From Neobacillus endophyticus (lineage in GTDB: Bacteria > Bacillota > Bacilli > Bacillales > Cytobacillaceae): DNA of 64,000 nucleotides. Numbering within the stretch: the first letter of the stretch is position 1; each line of letters begins with the position of its first letter. The DNA is taken from positions 4,174,001-4,238,000 of the forward strand of contig NZ_JABRWH010000001.1 in the NCBI RefSeq assembly GCF_013248975.1, written 5' to 3'. Positions 34,434 to 44,510 of this stretch are shown one piece after another. The position numbers were made by a program, and so were the translations under genes. Under the pieces are notes generated by a model. That model had not been told where the DNA came from and did not search any database. It was given only the letters and a program-made list of their open reading frames with translations.

Positions 34434-35603
34434 CTAAGTGCGTTCCTCCAAACTGTTGTACTGCACAATCGGACCGAGGTGACGAAAAGGTGCTGCCGCC
34501 GCCTCCAATAGCTGTTCTGCTTCCTTGTAGGCTCCGGCAGGAAGCAGATCCAACTGACGATGTCCTGCATTACCGCAGCTGTATACTAGCAGAAACCCGT
34601 TCGTCTCCCATATTTCAAATCGAAACATATACCAGTGGTTGGTCATATCCAGATACATACCGGAGCGGAATGCTTTTTCCTGAAATCGGTGGAAGGCAAA
34701 CTCTGCTTTCGCCCCGTTGTAAGATCTACCAGACTGTAGAACAACTGGATCTCCTTTTGTATAAAGGAGTTCCATCCCCTCTAAGGTCGACATCCTTGTC
34801 ACCCTTTTTGATGCCAAGATCACTGGAGACCGCTTACTCACTCCTAACTCACGATATTCCAAGATCCCACTTTCTTCCCATTTCACATGAAGTTCGGCTT
34901 CCTTAAGCAAATTTGCCCACTTTCCGACATCTCCAGGGTTTTCCAATCGTTCACATGAAAGAAACACGCCATCCTCTGTTAACAAATGATCGATAATTTG
35001 TATGTACTGAATGTCGCCATACAACGGATTTTCTCTTAAGTATTCCGGCAGTGACCAATACTTAGATATGAAAATCGGTCCCATAATCTCATGAAAGGTC
35101 CTTACGGAAATTATAAGATCAAAAGAATCTTTCAAAAAGCGCTCCGTTAACTCGTTAAAATTCATTCGATGAAAACTTACGTTCGTGAGCCCCTGCTTTT
35201 TAGCCAGCTCCTCGGCACAATTGATTCCGTTCACGGACTGGTCAATGCCTATGACCTCCGCATCCGGAAACCAAGTAGCATACCAGCAAGCCAACAACCC
35301 ATTATCACAACCAATTTCCAATATGCGTTTAGGTTTTAGTTGTTTTTGCTGGTTAAGCCAATTCAGGAAGGACTTATGAAAGGACCTGGTCCATGATTCT
35401 ATCGTCAAACTTAAGGGAAGTGAATGATTCTTGACTTCATATAGGCTCCCTTTCTTTTTTCGGCTCATAAGTGGCGCAAGTTCTTCCGCGATCACGGGGT
35501 CCACTTTCGTCACATTCTTCCAAAAATCTCGCTTGCTATTGCAGTCGTTGATTCCAAGCGACTTAAAATAGGCTCCAATACTATGTTTCGTCTCTAATGA
35601 CAT
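34434..35603 (-). CDS. Class I SAM-dependent methyltransferase
   Basis: 389 residues from ATG 35603 (GGGAGA 8 nt upstream). The SAM-binding Rossmann motif I is ILEIGCDNGLLACWYA (about 95-110), motif II VIGIDQSVNGINCAEEL, and the motif IV region DLIISVRTFHEI. N- and C-terminal extensions of about 90 and 160 residues flank the methyltransferase core; the C-terminal one is unfamiliar and could bind substrate. The substrate is unknown. The gene is divergent from zwf. Confidence 0.82.
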   Translation of the reverse strand: MSLETKHSIGAYFKSLGINDCNSKRDFWKNVTKVDPVIAEELAPLMSRKKKGSLYEVKNHSLPLSLTIESWTRSFHKSFLNWLNQQKQLKPKRILEIGCDNGLLACWYATWFPDAEVIGIDQSVNGINCAEELAKKQGLTNVSFHRMNFNELTERFLKDSFDLIISVRTFHEIMGPIFISKYWSLPEYLRENPLYGDIQYIQIIDHLLTEDGVFLSCERLENPGDVGKWANLLKEAELHVKWEESGILEYRELGVSKRSPVILASKRVTRMSTLEGMELLYTKGDPVVLQSGRSYNGAKAEFAFHRFQEKAFRSGMYLDMTNHWYMFRFEIWETNGFLLVYSCGNAGHRQLDLLPAGAYKEAEQLLEAAAAPFRHLGPIVQYNSLEERT

Positions 35604-35795
35604 ATTATTATCTCCCATTTAAGGCTATCATTTTTTCATAAATGACCATTTATATAAGTTAGTATTAGTATCTGGTACTAATTATAACATAAAAATAAGA
35701 TTACCTCCTAATTTTACTGCGCAGCTTCATGAATAACCCATGAGAATACTGGTGATATTATCAGAGAATCAGACTTCCGATTATCCGAAACATGA

Positions 35796-35826
35796 CGATC
35801 CCTTTTGTTATGAACAAAAGGGATCG
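35796..35826 (+). promoter_or_regulatory. Hairpin in the zwf leader
   Basis: CGATCCCTTTTGTT-atg-AACAAAAGGGATCG, a 14-bp perfect stem followed by GAGCTTTTC, 40 bp before the zwf start. It could be an attenuator or mRNA-stability element, or a small mobile remnant. No ligand-binding domain was recognised. Confidence 0.5.
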
Positions 35827-35865
35827 GAGCTTTTCATTCACTATTTTTTAGTAGGAGGAAATTCA

Positions 35866-37335
35866 TTGGACTCTTTAACATTTGTCCTGTTTGGAGCAAC
35901 GGGAGATTTAGCGAAAAGAAAAATTTTCCCTGCATTATACCATTTGTCTATGGACCAAAAGCTCCCCAGTCCCATTTCCATTGTTGGACTTGGCTTTGAA
36001 GAATTATCCGATGATGATTTTCAGGAAAAAGTGAAAGAATCGCTTGAAACTTTCGCGAAACCATCAAAGGACGATGAAAACACGGTGAAGGAATTCCTTG
36101 CTGCCTTTCGCTATAGCCGACTGGATGCCAAAAAGCCGGAAGATTATAAAAAACTGCTGGATTTGGTCAAACAAAGAGAATCAGAGCTGCAAATTAAAGA
36201 GAATCGCCTGTTTTATCTCTCAGTAGCTCCTGAGTTCTTTGAAATCATATCTTTAAATATTAAAGATAGCGGTCTGGGAGATACAAATGGATGGAAACGT
36301 TTGATGATTGAAAAACCATTTGGCCATGATTTGCAATCTGCCCGCGAACTGAACGAAACATTAAGTAAAACGTTTGAGGAAGATGAAATTTTTCGAATCG
36401 ATCATTTTCTTGGCAAACCAATGATTCAAAACCTAGAAGCCTTGGAATTTGCAAATCCGGTTCTCCAGTCGATCTGGAATAATGAACATGTGGCAAATGT
36501 TCAAATTACCGCTAGCGAGACAGTGGGCGTAGAAAAAAGAGCTGGATATTATGATCATACCGGGGCCATTAGGGATATGGTCCAAAACCATATGCTGCAA
36601 ATGGTCATGGTAACCGCGATGCGCCTTCCTCAAAAGGTAACGGGTACTGAAATACGCAATGAAAAACGCAAGGTCGTTGAAGCTATTCGCCCTATGAAAA
36701 AAGAAGAAGTTCAAGCCCATATCATTCGCGGCCAATATATTGCAGGTGAAATGGAAGGACAACCAGTCCCGGGCTATAAACAAGAACCAGGAGTGAATCC
36801 TTCATCCCAGACCGATACGTTTGTAGCTGCCCGGTTATGGATCGACAATTCTTCCTGGAAAGGAGTTCCCTTCTATATTCGAACAGGCAAACGAATGAAG
36901 GAAAAGTCCACACGGATCGTTATTGAATTTAAAAATCCATTAAAACACCATTTCGAAGAAGACGATAAAGAGGATATCGCCCCAAATCTCTTGATCATTG
37001 AAGTCAGTCCGGATGAAGAAGTTTCCTTACAATTAAACAGTAAGAATCCATTAAAAGATGGCGAAATCGAGCCGGTTCGAATCCATTATTCAGCAAAACA
37101 TAAAGGGGTTCCTGAAGCATATGAATGGCTTATTGATGACGCAATTGCAGGAGATACTACCTTTTTCGCTCATTGGCGCGAAGTGGAACTGTCATGGGAA
37201 TGGGTTCAGCCAATACTGGATGCATTTGAAGAAAATTCGCTCCCCCTCCATGAATATAAATCAGGCACTTTTGGTCCTGAAGCCGCCAGCTCCCTGATCA
37301 AGGAAGAAGGATTTCAATGGTGGCTGGATGAGTAG
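35866..37335 (+). CDS. zwf: Glucose-6-phosphate 1-dehydrogenase
   Basis: First enzyme of the oxidative pentose phosphate pathway, making 6-phosphogluconolactone and NADPH. From TTG 35866 (AGGAGG 8 nt upstream) it has 489 residues, the usual size. The N-terminal NADP fold is FVLFGATGDLAKRKIFPALY, and the substrate signature RIDHFLGKPM holds the catalytic His. EKPFGHDLQSA and YYDHTGAIRDMVQNHMLQ are also typical. The reading frame extends 42 codons upstream but without a ribosome site and through the leader hairpin. No gnd or pgl gene is adjacent. Confidence 0.96.
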   Translation: MDSLTFVLFGATGDLAKRKIFPALYHLSMDQKLPSPISIVGLGFEELSDDDFQEKVKESLETFAKPSKDDENTVKEFLAAFRYSRLDAKKPEDYKKLLDLVKQRESELQIKENRLFYLSVAPEFFEIISLNIKDSGLGDTNGWKRLMIEKPFGHDLQSARELNETLSKTFEEDEIFRIDHFLGKPMIQNLEALEFANPVLQSIWNNEHVANVQITASETVGVEKRAGYYDHTGAIRDMVQNHMLQMVMVTAMRLPQKVTGTEIRNEKRKVVEAIRPMKKEEVQAHIIRGQYIAGEMEGQPVPGYKQEPGVNPSSQTDTFVAARLWIDNSSWKGVPFYIRTGKRMKEKSTRIVIEFKNPLKHHFEEDDKEDIAPNLLIIEVSPDEEVSLQLNSKNPLKDGEIEPVRIHYSAKHKGVPEAYEWLIDDAIAGDTTFFAHWREVELSWEWVQPILDAFEENSLPLHEYKSGTFGPEAASSLIKEEGFQWWLDE

Positions 37336-37362
37336 CAGCATAACATTCTCTCTGGGAAAAAT

Positions 37363-37395
37363 AAAATAGACCGTCAATTGACGATCTATTTTTTA
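37363..37395 (+). terminator. Intrinsic terminator of zwf
   Basis: AAAATAGAcCGTCAATTGACGaTCTATTTTTT, 27 bp after the stop codon. Confidence 0.88.
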
Positions 37396-37421
37396 TGCAA
37401 TGATTTATAAAAGACATGATC

Positions 37422-37700
37422 CTATTCAAATTCTTTTATTTCCCCTTGAAATCTGTCATATTGTTTCATTGCTTGAATAGTATCTTCTATTTCGTTCATA
37501 AAATGATGGAATAAGGACACATTCCCTGATTCACTGAAGTTCTTTTTATCGATGGAATTCAGCAAAGAAATGGCGGCTTTAAATTTTAAATCGTCATAAA
37601 AAGGAATGTCACTGTCCCCTCTGATTTCACCGATTACTTCCAGATTCCCCAAATCATTTTCCAGCTGAAATGTGCATTTTTGCGTATGATCAAAGCCCAA
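37422..37700 (-). CDS. Uncharacterised 92-residue protein
   Basis: TTG start at 37700 with AAAGGAG 9 nt upstream. It is acidic and soluble, with a β-rich first half (CTFQLENDLGNLEVIGEIRG) and a helical second half (LFHHFMNEIEDTIQAMKQYDRF). No family recognised. It lies between the zwf terminator and the divergent sspH gene, so it forms its own unit. Confidence 0.6.
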   Translation of the reverse strand: MGFDHTQKCTFQLENDLGNLEVIGEIRGDSDIPFYDDLKFKAAISLLNSIDKKNFSESGNVSLFHHFMNEIEDTIQAMKQYDRFQGEIKEFE

Positions 37701-37833
37701 CGGTGATCGCTCCTTTTATAAAGATGGAAAGTCTTATAATAATTAGATAATGGAATATCATATCCATAATAATGTTTTAAATACGACTAATAAGATGATC
37801 ACTTTTTGGGATACTATCATCGAGGTGATCATA

Positions 37834-38013
37834 ATGAACCTGAATAGAGTGAAGGAAATATTAGCATCCGAAGAGGAAATATCGGTCCATTATCACGGTA
37901 TACCAGTTTGGATTGACAGCATTGAAGACACTTCCAGCATGGCGTTAGTTTGCCAAAGAGGAACTCACGATCAAAAAAGGCTGGTCTCCATTGATAATTT
38001 GGAGGAAACTTAA
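37834..38013 (+). CDS. sspH: Small acid-soluble spore protein, H-type
   Basis: 59 residues, the length of B. subtilis SspH, with matching layout: MNLNRVKEILASEEEISVHY, then GIPVWIDSIED and a final VSIDNLEET. H-type SASPs are minor spore-core proteins made in the forespore. GAGGTGAT precedes ATG 37834; a longer in-frame reading from 37750 lacks a ribosome site. It marks the organism as a spore former. Confidence 0.9.
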   Translation: MNLNRVKEILASEEEISVHYHGIPVWIDSIEDTSSMALVCQRGTHDQKRLVSIDNLEET

Positions 38014-38077
38014 AAACAATCTGTTGTAAATGAACATAGTTTTTCACACAATTTGTGAACAGCTGTGAACTAAGAAA

Positions 38078-38108
38078 AAGGGACCTCCCTGAAAAAGTGA
38101 GGTCCCTT
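38078..38108. terminator. Bidirectional intrinsic terminator
   Basis: AAGGGACCTC / GAGGTCCCTT stem between the convergent sspH and fbp genes. Confidence 0.85.
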
Positions 38109-38175
38109 CTACTATTTTCGAGTAAAATCTCTTTTTTACTTCCAAACTCTTTCTGCTTCAACATGGATGGGGTGT

Positions 38176-40107
38176 TCAATTCATATACCGATATTCCATC
38201 AAACTTTTTAAAACAGAAATTTGTTGTAATAAATGCTCCCCAACATTCGTTTCTCGAACCGTTTTTCTTTCGAGTTCTTCATCCACCAATCTCTTTACGG
38301 ATAAAACATCTGACCCTTTTAGAAGAACGTCTTCTTTTGAACTAAACTTTTCATGTGCGACTAACTGCATGCCATAAGAGTTATATAATAACGTGTATCC
38401 AGCAATGCCAGTAGTGGATTGATACGCCTTGGAAAATCCACCATCAATGACAATCATTTTTCCGTTTGCCTTAATAGGATTCTCTCCTTTTATTTCTCTA
38501 ACGGGTGTATGGCCATTAATAATATGACCTTCATCAGGATTTAGATGAAATTCTTCTAAAATTTTATTGCAGATTTCCTCTTTTTCACGTAACCGATAGT
38601 AGGGATTCTTAATCTCCTCGTGGGTTTCTTTGTCCTTAATGAAATACCTTTCAAATGTCGTCATCGCTCTTTTCCCAAATAGAGATGAATATTCTCCTGT
38701 CCATAAATACCAGACCATATCTGTTGATAGGTCATCTGTCACTTCCGGATGTGCAAAAGCGTGACGTAAATACTGTTCAAAAACATCCAGTAAATCACGT
38801 CCTGCATATGTATGATTTTCAATGACCATTTTTTCCATATTTCCATTTTCATCAATAGGAATGCAGCCATGTATTAATAAATTCCCATTATATTTCAAAT
38901 AAAGACTGCCTTTCTTCATAAGGAAATTCATATGTCTGGCCAACTTTTCCGAATGCTGTACAGAAAACAAGAGTTTGTTGATTACTTGCTCTTCTTCCTC
39001 TAATAATTCACCAGGCTGGTCTGGTTTAATAGTGGAGAAACACGTATTTTCCAGCGGATAAGTTTTTCCATTAAGGGTAATTTCGTTTGTATCATAATTA
39101 ATTTTCTCAAGTAAAAGCCTTTCTGACATATGAAAATCCGGCCGTCTCTTGATAATCGGCATTTCGAGCTTAAACTGGATCATGGCAATCGCTTGATGCA
39201 TTTTGGTAATTTGCAACAGTTCCAGATCAGACCTTTTTTTATCTGAATGGCTCTTAGGTCGAAAAGCTGGATTATCTTCATAATACTTTTCTGCAAGATT
39301 AAGAAGCGGTATCAGATTAATTCCATAGACATCTTCAATAATACTGAGATTGTCGTACCTGGCACAGATCCGAATAATATTAGCCAAACAAACCTTTGAA
39401 CCGGCAAAGGCACCCATCCAGAGGACATCATGATTTCCCCATTGAATATCAACAGAATGATAATCAATGAGAGTTTCTATAATTTTATCAGGAGCAGGCC
39501 CGCGATCATAAATATCACCTACGACATGCAGATGGTCAACAACCAACTTCTGAGTGGTATAGGCAAGACCTATAATGAGCTTATCTGCCTGTCCAAGAGA
39601 AATAATTTGCTGGACAATTTTTGTATAATATTCTTTCTTATTAGTGAATTCATCCGTTTTGTACAGAAGCTCCTCTATAATATAAACAAACTGTTTGGGC
39701 AATGCTTTCCGCAATTTTGAGCGTGTATATTTAGAAGAGGCATAAGAAACAAGATGAATCATACGGTCAATAATTTCTGTGTACCATTGGTGCAGTGCTT
39801 GTTTATTACCAAACTGCTCTCTTATTAGCTTTAATTTTTCTTCCGGATAATACACTAATGTCGCAAATTCATTCAGTTCCGTATCCGATAGTTCATTTTG
39901 AAAAAGATCTCTAATTTTTTCTTTTACTCGACCTGAACCATTTCTTAACACATGTTGAAATGCATGATACTCCCCGTGCAAATCACTGACAAAATGCTCT
40001 GTCCCTTTTGGCAGATTGAGGATGGCTTCAAGATTAATAATTTCAGTTACCACTTTTTCTTCACGATCGTATTTATGGGCCAATAAATCTAAGTATTGTT
40101 TGTTCAA
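38176..40107 (-). CDS. fbp: Fructose-1,6-bisphosphatase, class III
   Basis: 643 residues, the Firmicutes-specific class III enzyme of gluconeogenesis. The calcineurin-like metallophosphatase motifs are visible: [36 protein letters not shown], and further on LIHGCIPID and NGHTPV. It hydrolyses fructose 1,6-bisphosphate to fructose 6-phosphate with Mn2+. The TTG start at 40107 has AAAGGAGAT 9 nt upstream. The 300-bp region upstream (40108-40407) is AT-rich promoter DNA with no other gene. Confidence 0.95.
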   Translation of the reverse strand: MNKQYLDLLAHKYDREEKVVTEIINLEAILNLPKGTEHFVSDLHGEYHAFQHVLRNGSGRVKEKIRDLFQNELSDTELNEFATLVYYPEEKLKLIREQFGNKQALHQWYTEIIDRMIHLVSYASSKYTRSKLRKALPKQFVYIIEELLYKTDEFTNKKEYYTKIVQQIISLGQADKLIIGLAYTTQKLVVDHLHVVGDIYDRGPAPDKIIETLIDYHSVDIQWGNHDVLWMGAFAGSKVCLANIIRICARYDNLSIIEDVYGINLIPLLNLAEKYYEDNPAFRPKSHSDKKRSDLELLQITKMHQAIAMIQFKLEMPIIKRRPDFHMSERLLLEKINYDTNEITLNGKTYPLENTCFSTIKPDQPGELLEEEEQVINKLLFSVQHSEKLARHMNFLMKKGSLYLKYNGNLLIHGCIPIDENGNMEKMVIENHTYAGRDLLDVFEQYLRHAFAHPEVTDDLSTDMVWYLWTGEYSSLFGKRAMTTFERYFIKDKETHEEIKNPYYRLREKEEICNKILEEFHLNPDEGHIINGHTPVREIKGENPIKANGKMIVIDGGFSKAYQSTTGIAGYTLLYNSYGMQLVAHEKFSSKEDVLLKGSDVLSVKRLVDEELERKTVRETNVGEHLLQQISVLKSLMEYRYMN

Positions 40108-40407
40108 AATGATGGGATCTCCTTTATAAATTCTTCATTTATTTTTTCTCGAAGATAGACATTCATACTTACATGATTATTGAATTTTATAAAAGCACTT
40201 ACATTTCTAGTGTCGATATTTTCATTTTATAAAAATATCATCGGCAAAATCTATCAAATATTGACCTAGTAAGATAAAAATTGTTGCAAAATGAAAAAAG
40301 ATTACAAACCCTCTTACCATTAGTAACACAATTCCAAGATCATTGTCTTGTATATATTGAACCATATTTATACAAAAAATAGTGGATAAAAAAAGGACCA
40401 CACCAAT

Positions 40408-41748
40408 TTATTTACAAGGATCGCTGAAAAACTCATCATCAGGTATGAAAGGAACAATATTATCGTATCCGACTATAGATTTAATAACCGAGTTCATTGT
40501 ATAAATATCCTGACTGAAACCTCCATGATTTTTGTCCTTACTAATTAGCTCAAAAGATCCTTCTGAGCCAATAAATTCAACTTTCATAGGGTCGGCTGGC
40601 CTGCATCCATTGGAAATGATCCATTTGTACATTTGTTTACTGTCTTTCAATCTATTAATAAATTCATTTTTCTCTGCATAGATTTCCATACCGATTATCT
40701 TTTCCGGTTCTAAAGTCGGTTCAAGACATTCACTGATTGCATATAGAAGCGATTTTCTATAAAAGATTTCCCAACATGTATCATCCCGCTCAAGTTCATC
40801 ATTTAACGTATATAAGAAGAAGTTTTCTATGATCTGGTTTTGAATGGCGGGTAGATAAACTTCATTGAATAAGGTTTCTGTACAAGCAGCTGCCATTAAC
40901 GTACATGATTTTATTTTTAAACCTTGCAGCTTAGGGTCTTTTTCATTTAATCTATTTAGCAAAGTGGATAATACAATAGAACCTGCACTATGACCAACGA
41001 TGTGAATCTCCATGCTTCCAGGATCAAAATAGTTTAAAAGCTCCGTTATGAAAATATCTCCGCCGCCACCATTCTGAAATATCTTTTTAGCCGTTTCTTT
41101 CATTTGTGCCCAGACATCGGGTATATGTTTGCCCAGTATGCTAAAATGTTTCGCTATATATTGGATGATTTTATCATACGTATCATCCAACTCCCCTGAG
41201 ATCACTTTCACTTCATTTTTTATTTTGCCGGCAAGACTTTCAACAAAATCACCAAATTCATGTAATAGTGACGGAGCCAAATGAGAATCGTTGCTTTTAG
41301 GCTGATCGGTCATGGATTGATGAACTTCTTTTAAAATATCTTCTATTTTCTTTTGATCAGTATAAGGCGAAGTCCTATCAACTTGTATTTTTTGTTTCAT
41401 TTGATCCACCAAGTCATGATTTTCTAATTCAGTATGAATAGTATGAAACATGGCTTTTAATGTGTTAAGAAGATCCGATTCCCAAAGGAAATAAACGGGA
41501 TATATATGGTTTTCCAGCATCTTCTGATAATGGTGTTTCGTTAAATCCATTCCTTTGGTCTGACTTACTAGTCCTCCATGACAATAAAGCAGTATCTTTT
41601 TCGGCTGATTGTTTTTGTCTTTTTCTTCAAAAAAACGGCTGATACTGGAGAACATCAGCTGAAGATTATTACTGGTTTCATTACCATCATTGGGAATCTT
41701 ACCATCCTCACTGGTATCAATAAAATACGGATCTATTTCTTCATACAT
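40408..41748 (-). CDS. Large α/β-hydrolase-like protein of unknown role
   Basis: 446 residues. An oxyanion-type strand-turn (ILLYCHGGLVSQTKG, about 51-65) and the nucleophile elbow VGHSAGSIVLSTLL (about 252-265) mark an α/β-hydrolase. A long helical insert (about 85-235, rich in Lys and Glu) separates the two. TTG/ATG choice is clear: GGGGGAGG precedes ATG 41748. No signal peptide. I do not recognise the family; a lipase or esterase acting on a bulky cytoplasmic substrate is possible. Neighbours are unrelated, so context gives no help. Confidence 0.65.
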   Translation of the reverse strand: MYEEIDPYFIDTSEDGKIPNDGNETSNNLQLMFSSISRFFEEKDKNNQPKKILLYCHGGLVSQTKGMDLTKHHYQKMLENHIYPVYFLWESDLLNTLKAMFHTIHTELENHDLVDQMKQKIQVDRTSPYTDQKKIEDILKEVHQSMTDQPKSNDSHLAPSLLHEFGDFVESLAGKIKNEVKVISGELDDTYDKIIQYIAKHFSILGKHIPDVWAQMKETAKKIFQNGGGGDIFITELLNYFDPGSMEIHIVGHSAGSIVLSTLLNRLNEKDPKLQGLKIKSCTLMAAACTETLFNEVYLPAIQNQIIENFFLYTLNDELERDDTCWEIFYRKSLLYAISECLEPTLEPEKIIGMEIYAEKNEFINRLKDSKQMYKWIISNGCRPADPMKVEFIGSEGSFELISKDKNHGGFSQDIYTMNSVIKSIVGYDNIVPFIPDDEFFSDPCK

Positions 41749-42146
41749 TTCGATTGACCTCCCCCAGAAATGAATGATAGGTATTCCATATAAATGCTAA
41801 TTGACCGAACATACTTTCTTATTTCTATTATAACAAATAAATTCTGTCTTTTCACCAATTTATCTGCCTAGGATTGTTTCATTTATATAAATATAGAATC
41901 TTAATTTTCGACATAAGTGGAACATAGAAAGGTTTTACCCAGAACATTCATCATAAATAGTGGATTTCAAATTTAAAGTTTTCGAGGAGTTTTTTAAATA
42001 TTGATTTGGTTCGCTCTACTTCTTAAAGGTAATAGGAATCATACGCTATTATGCTGAAAAAACAGCGATTAAGAATAATCCCAAATGAAAAAAATAATGA
42101 TGCTGACAAAATAATGATTAGGCAATTTTAGAAAGGACACCCCGAA
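41749..42146. other. Intergenic stretch
   Basis: About 400 bp of AT-rich DNA between divergent genes; no hairpin, RNA or small gene with a good ribosome site was seen. Confidence 0.5.
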
Positions 42147-42512
42147 ATGGATGTAATCAATGAAGAAATAAAAAGACAAATTGAACATGAGCTTAATGGT
42201 ATGACATTTACAAAAAATTTCCGCTCGCCCTCTGCAGAAGAATGGTATATCTTTTTGCCAAGTTTCAGGGATCCGCAAACTGGCGGGGCCGCGGGTAAGG
42301 CCATCATTCATTACAACCTATTGGGTACAAAGGAGATCTTTATAAATACCACCATTATCTTTGATGACCCTGCATTACACAAGAGTGAAAATTATCGTCT
42401 GGTTTATGGGATTTCAGACGAAATCATTAATCGAATGGTGGGATATGCGGACTCCTTGGTTTCTGTCCACGCTGGAGAAAACTCCTATAATGCTGAATAC
42501 ATACAATCATAA
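42147..42512 (+). CDS. Uncharacterised 121-residue protein
   Basis: ATG 42147 with AAAGGA about 10 nt upstream. A soluble α/β-looking protein (MTFTKNFRSPSAEEWYIFLP, NTTIIFDDPALHKSENYRLV). No family recognised. It ends 14 bp before the TTG start of the erythromycin-esterase-like gene, so the two are probably an operon. Confidence 0.65.
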   Translation: MDVINEEIKRQIEHELNGMTFTKNFRSPSAEEWYIFLPSFRDPQTGGAAGKAIIHYNLLGTKEIFINTTIIFDDPALHKSENYRLVYGISDEIINRMVGYADSLVSVHAGENSYNAEYIQS

Positions 42513-42526
42513 ACGAGGGATGCTAA

Positions 42527-43792
42527 TTGAATCAGGATATCATGCTTCAAGCGATTAAAAGAGATGCAATTGCACTTGATCCAGAGGGATTGAATTCCAT
42601 CATAAAAGAAGTGAATCAAGCAAAATATGTTCTTTTAGGCGAGGCATCCCACGGGACATCTGAATATTACAAAATCCGTGCGGAGCTTTCTAAAAAACTT
42701 ATTACCGAAAAAGGTTATTCATTTATTGCTGTTGAGGGAGACTGGCCTGCCTGTCAGCAAGTAAACCGTTATGTTAAAGGATACGAAACTAAATTTACCG
42801 ATGCCCGTGAAGTATTACAATCCTTTAACCGTTGGCCTACCTGGATGTGGGCCAACGAAGAAATAATTGACTTAATTGAATGGTTAAGGGAGTACAATAA
42901 AGATCGTTCAAATTCGGAGAAAGTCGGATTTTATGGGATTGATGTATATAGTCTTTGGGAATCGATGGATGAAATCATTCATTATCTAAAAAAAACGAAC
43001 TCCCCTGTACTTGACTCAGCAAAAAAAGCATTTTCCTGTTTTGAACCGTTTAATCGCGAACCGCAAACATATGGGGTATCAGCCGCGTTCTATTCAGAGG
43101 GCTGTTACGACGAAGTTGTAAAGCTGCTAACCGAAATTCTGATGAACAAAAAGGAATTTTCCGACAAGGAAGAAAGCAGTTTAAACTTAGAGGTAAATGC
43201 CATCATTACTGCGAATGCGGAAAACTACTATCGAACGATGGTAACCAATGATCATGAATCGTGGAATATTCGGGACCGTCATATGGTTTCGATCTTGAAT
43301 AAAATTAGTTCTTATTATGGCCAAACCGCAAAAGGAATTGTTTGGGAGCACAATACCCATGTAGGCGATGCACGGGCCACAGATATGGCAGATGAAGGCC
43401 TTTTAAATGTTGGACAAATTTTAAGAGAACAGGAAGGTAATGAGAATATTTATATTGTAGGATTTGGCACCCACCGTGGTACGGTAATTGCCTCAGACGA
43501 ATGGGGTGTGAATTTGGAACGTATGGTGGTACCACCTGCTCAAAAAGGGAGCTGGGAAGATCTACTGCATGAGGCCGGACCTTATGATAAACTGCTTATT
43601 TTCAATGAGAATAACCGCCATGAATATAAAGAACGGATAGGTCACCGGGCCATTGGCGTTGTGTACAATCCCAGGTACGAATCCTTCGGTAATTACGTCC
43701 CTTCTGTCATGGCGGAACGGTATGATGCCTTTGTTTTTATCAATATGACGAATGCTCTTCATCCTCTTGAGGTGGAGACGGTGATTATTTAA
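42527..43792 (+). CDS. Erythromycin esterase (Ere)-family hydrolase
   Basis: 421 residues. Family signature motifs are the N-terminal LLGEASHGTSEYYKIRAEL (catalytic-type Glu and His), EGDWPACQQVNRY, GFYGIDVYSLWESM, and WEHNTHVGDARATDM carrying a second His. Ere enzymes open macrolide lactone rings, but most chromosomal relatives in Bacillus have unknown substrates. TTG start 42527 has ACGAGGGA upstream. Followed by a strong terminator; preceded in the same unit by an unknown 121-residue protein. Confidence 0.88.
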   Translation: MNQDIMLQAIKRDAIALDPEGLNSIIKEVNQAKYVLLGEASHGTSEYYKIRAELSKKLITEKGYSFIAVEGDWPACQQVNRYVKGYETKFTDAREVLQSFNRWPTWMWANEEIIDLIEWLREYNKDRSNSEKVGFYGIDVYSLWESMDEIIHYLKKTNSPVLDSAKKAFSCFEPFNREPQTYGVSAAFYSEGCYDEVVKLLTEILMNKKEFSDKEESSLNLEVNAIITANAENYYRTMVTNDHESWNIRDRHMVSILNKISSYYGQTAKGIVWEHNTHVGDARATDMADEGLLNVGQILREQEGNENIYIVGFGTHRGTVIASDEWGVNLERMVVPPAQKGSWEDLLHEAGPYDKLLIFNENNRHEYKERIGHRAIGVVYNPRYESFGNYVPSVMAERYDAFVFINMTNALHPLEVETVII

Positions 43793-43802
43793 AACTCCTG
43801 AA

Positions 43803-43832
43803 AAAAAAGCCGATTTCGAAATCGGCTTTTTG
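43803..43832 (+). terminator. Intrinsic terminator
   Basis: AAAAAGCCGATTTCGAAATCGGCTTTTT palindrome after the Ere-family gene. Confidence 0.9.
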
Positions 43833-43898
43833 TGAATTTTAATTAAAGAAAGTTCTTTAAATCGGGCTTACTTCTTCACGAAAACATTACAACTATTT

Positions 43899-44429
43899 TT
43901 ACCCGGTCGGCAGCTTCATTTTATCCATGATGGTTGAAATATAATGTCTGACCATTCCATAGGTGTTTCTCTGCTGATTACAATTCCTACCAGCAATCTG
44001 CGCTAAGCCTTTCGTGTCCCGTTCGTAATAACTCGAATCTAAGTCGCTTAGTTCGTTAGCATAAATTCTGTTACCATCCATTATGCTGCGAATTGAACAG
44101 ACTAATTCATTGCTTGTGCCATCCTTTAATAGATAGCCTTTTACATTTGCTTTTAATGCACGCTCAAAATAACCTGCCTTTGCAAAGGTTGTTAAAATGA
44201 TAATTTTGCATTCAGATGGATTTAAAGCCTCGGCCGCCTCAAGTCCGTCCTTTTCAGGCATCTCTAAATCCATAATACAAACATCGGGCTTCAATCGACC
44301 AACAAGAGTTAGAGCCTCTTCTCCATTACTTGCCTTCCCAACCACTTCCATATCTTCTTCCAAATTAAGGAGGGAACTAATTGTCTCTAACAACAATCCC
44401 TGATCCTCAGCAATGACAATTCGAATCAT
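43899..44429 (-). pseudogene. DesR-like response regulator with eroded DNA-binding domain
   Basis: The receiver domain (1-120) is close to B. subtilis DesR: IAEDQGLLLETISSLLNLEEDMEVVGKAS, phospho-acceptor Asp in VCIMDLEMPEKDGLEAAE, ILTTFAKAGYFERALKANVKGYLLKDG. The C-terminal NarL-type helix-turn-helix is damaged. Only pieces such as ERDTKGLAQIA, CNQQ and RHYISTIMDKMKL survive, several residues are missing, and the frame shifts near 43912, after which the lost tail (DRVKIVVMFS) can be read in another frame. The partner kinase gene desK is absent. It lies downstream of the desaturase gene on the same strand. Confidence 0.82.
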
Positions 44430-44510
44430 CCTATTTCTCTCCTTATCTGTCAGCAGCTTTTAAAGCAGAGACTCCTCTAAAAAAAAGAGAAGTCAGCCAT
44501 AAATGATATG

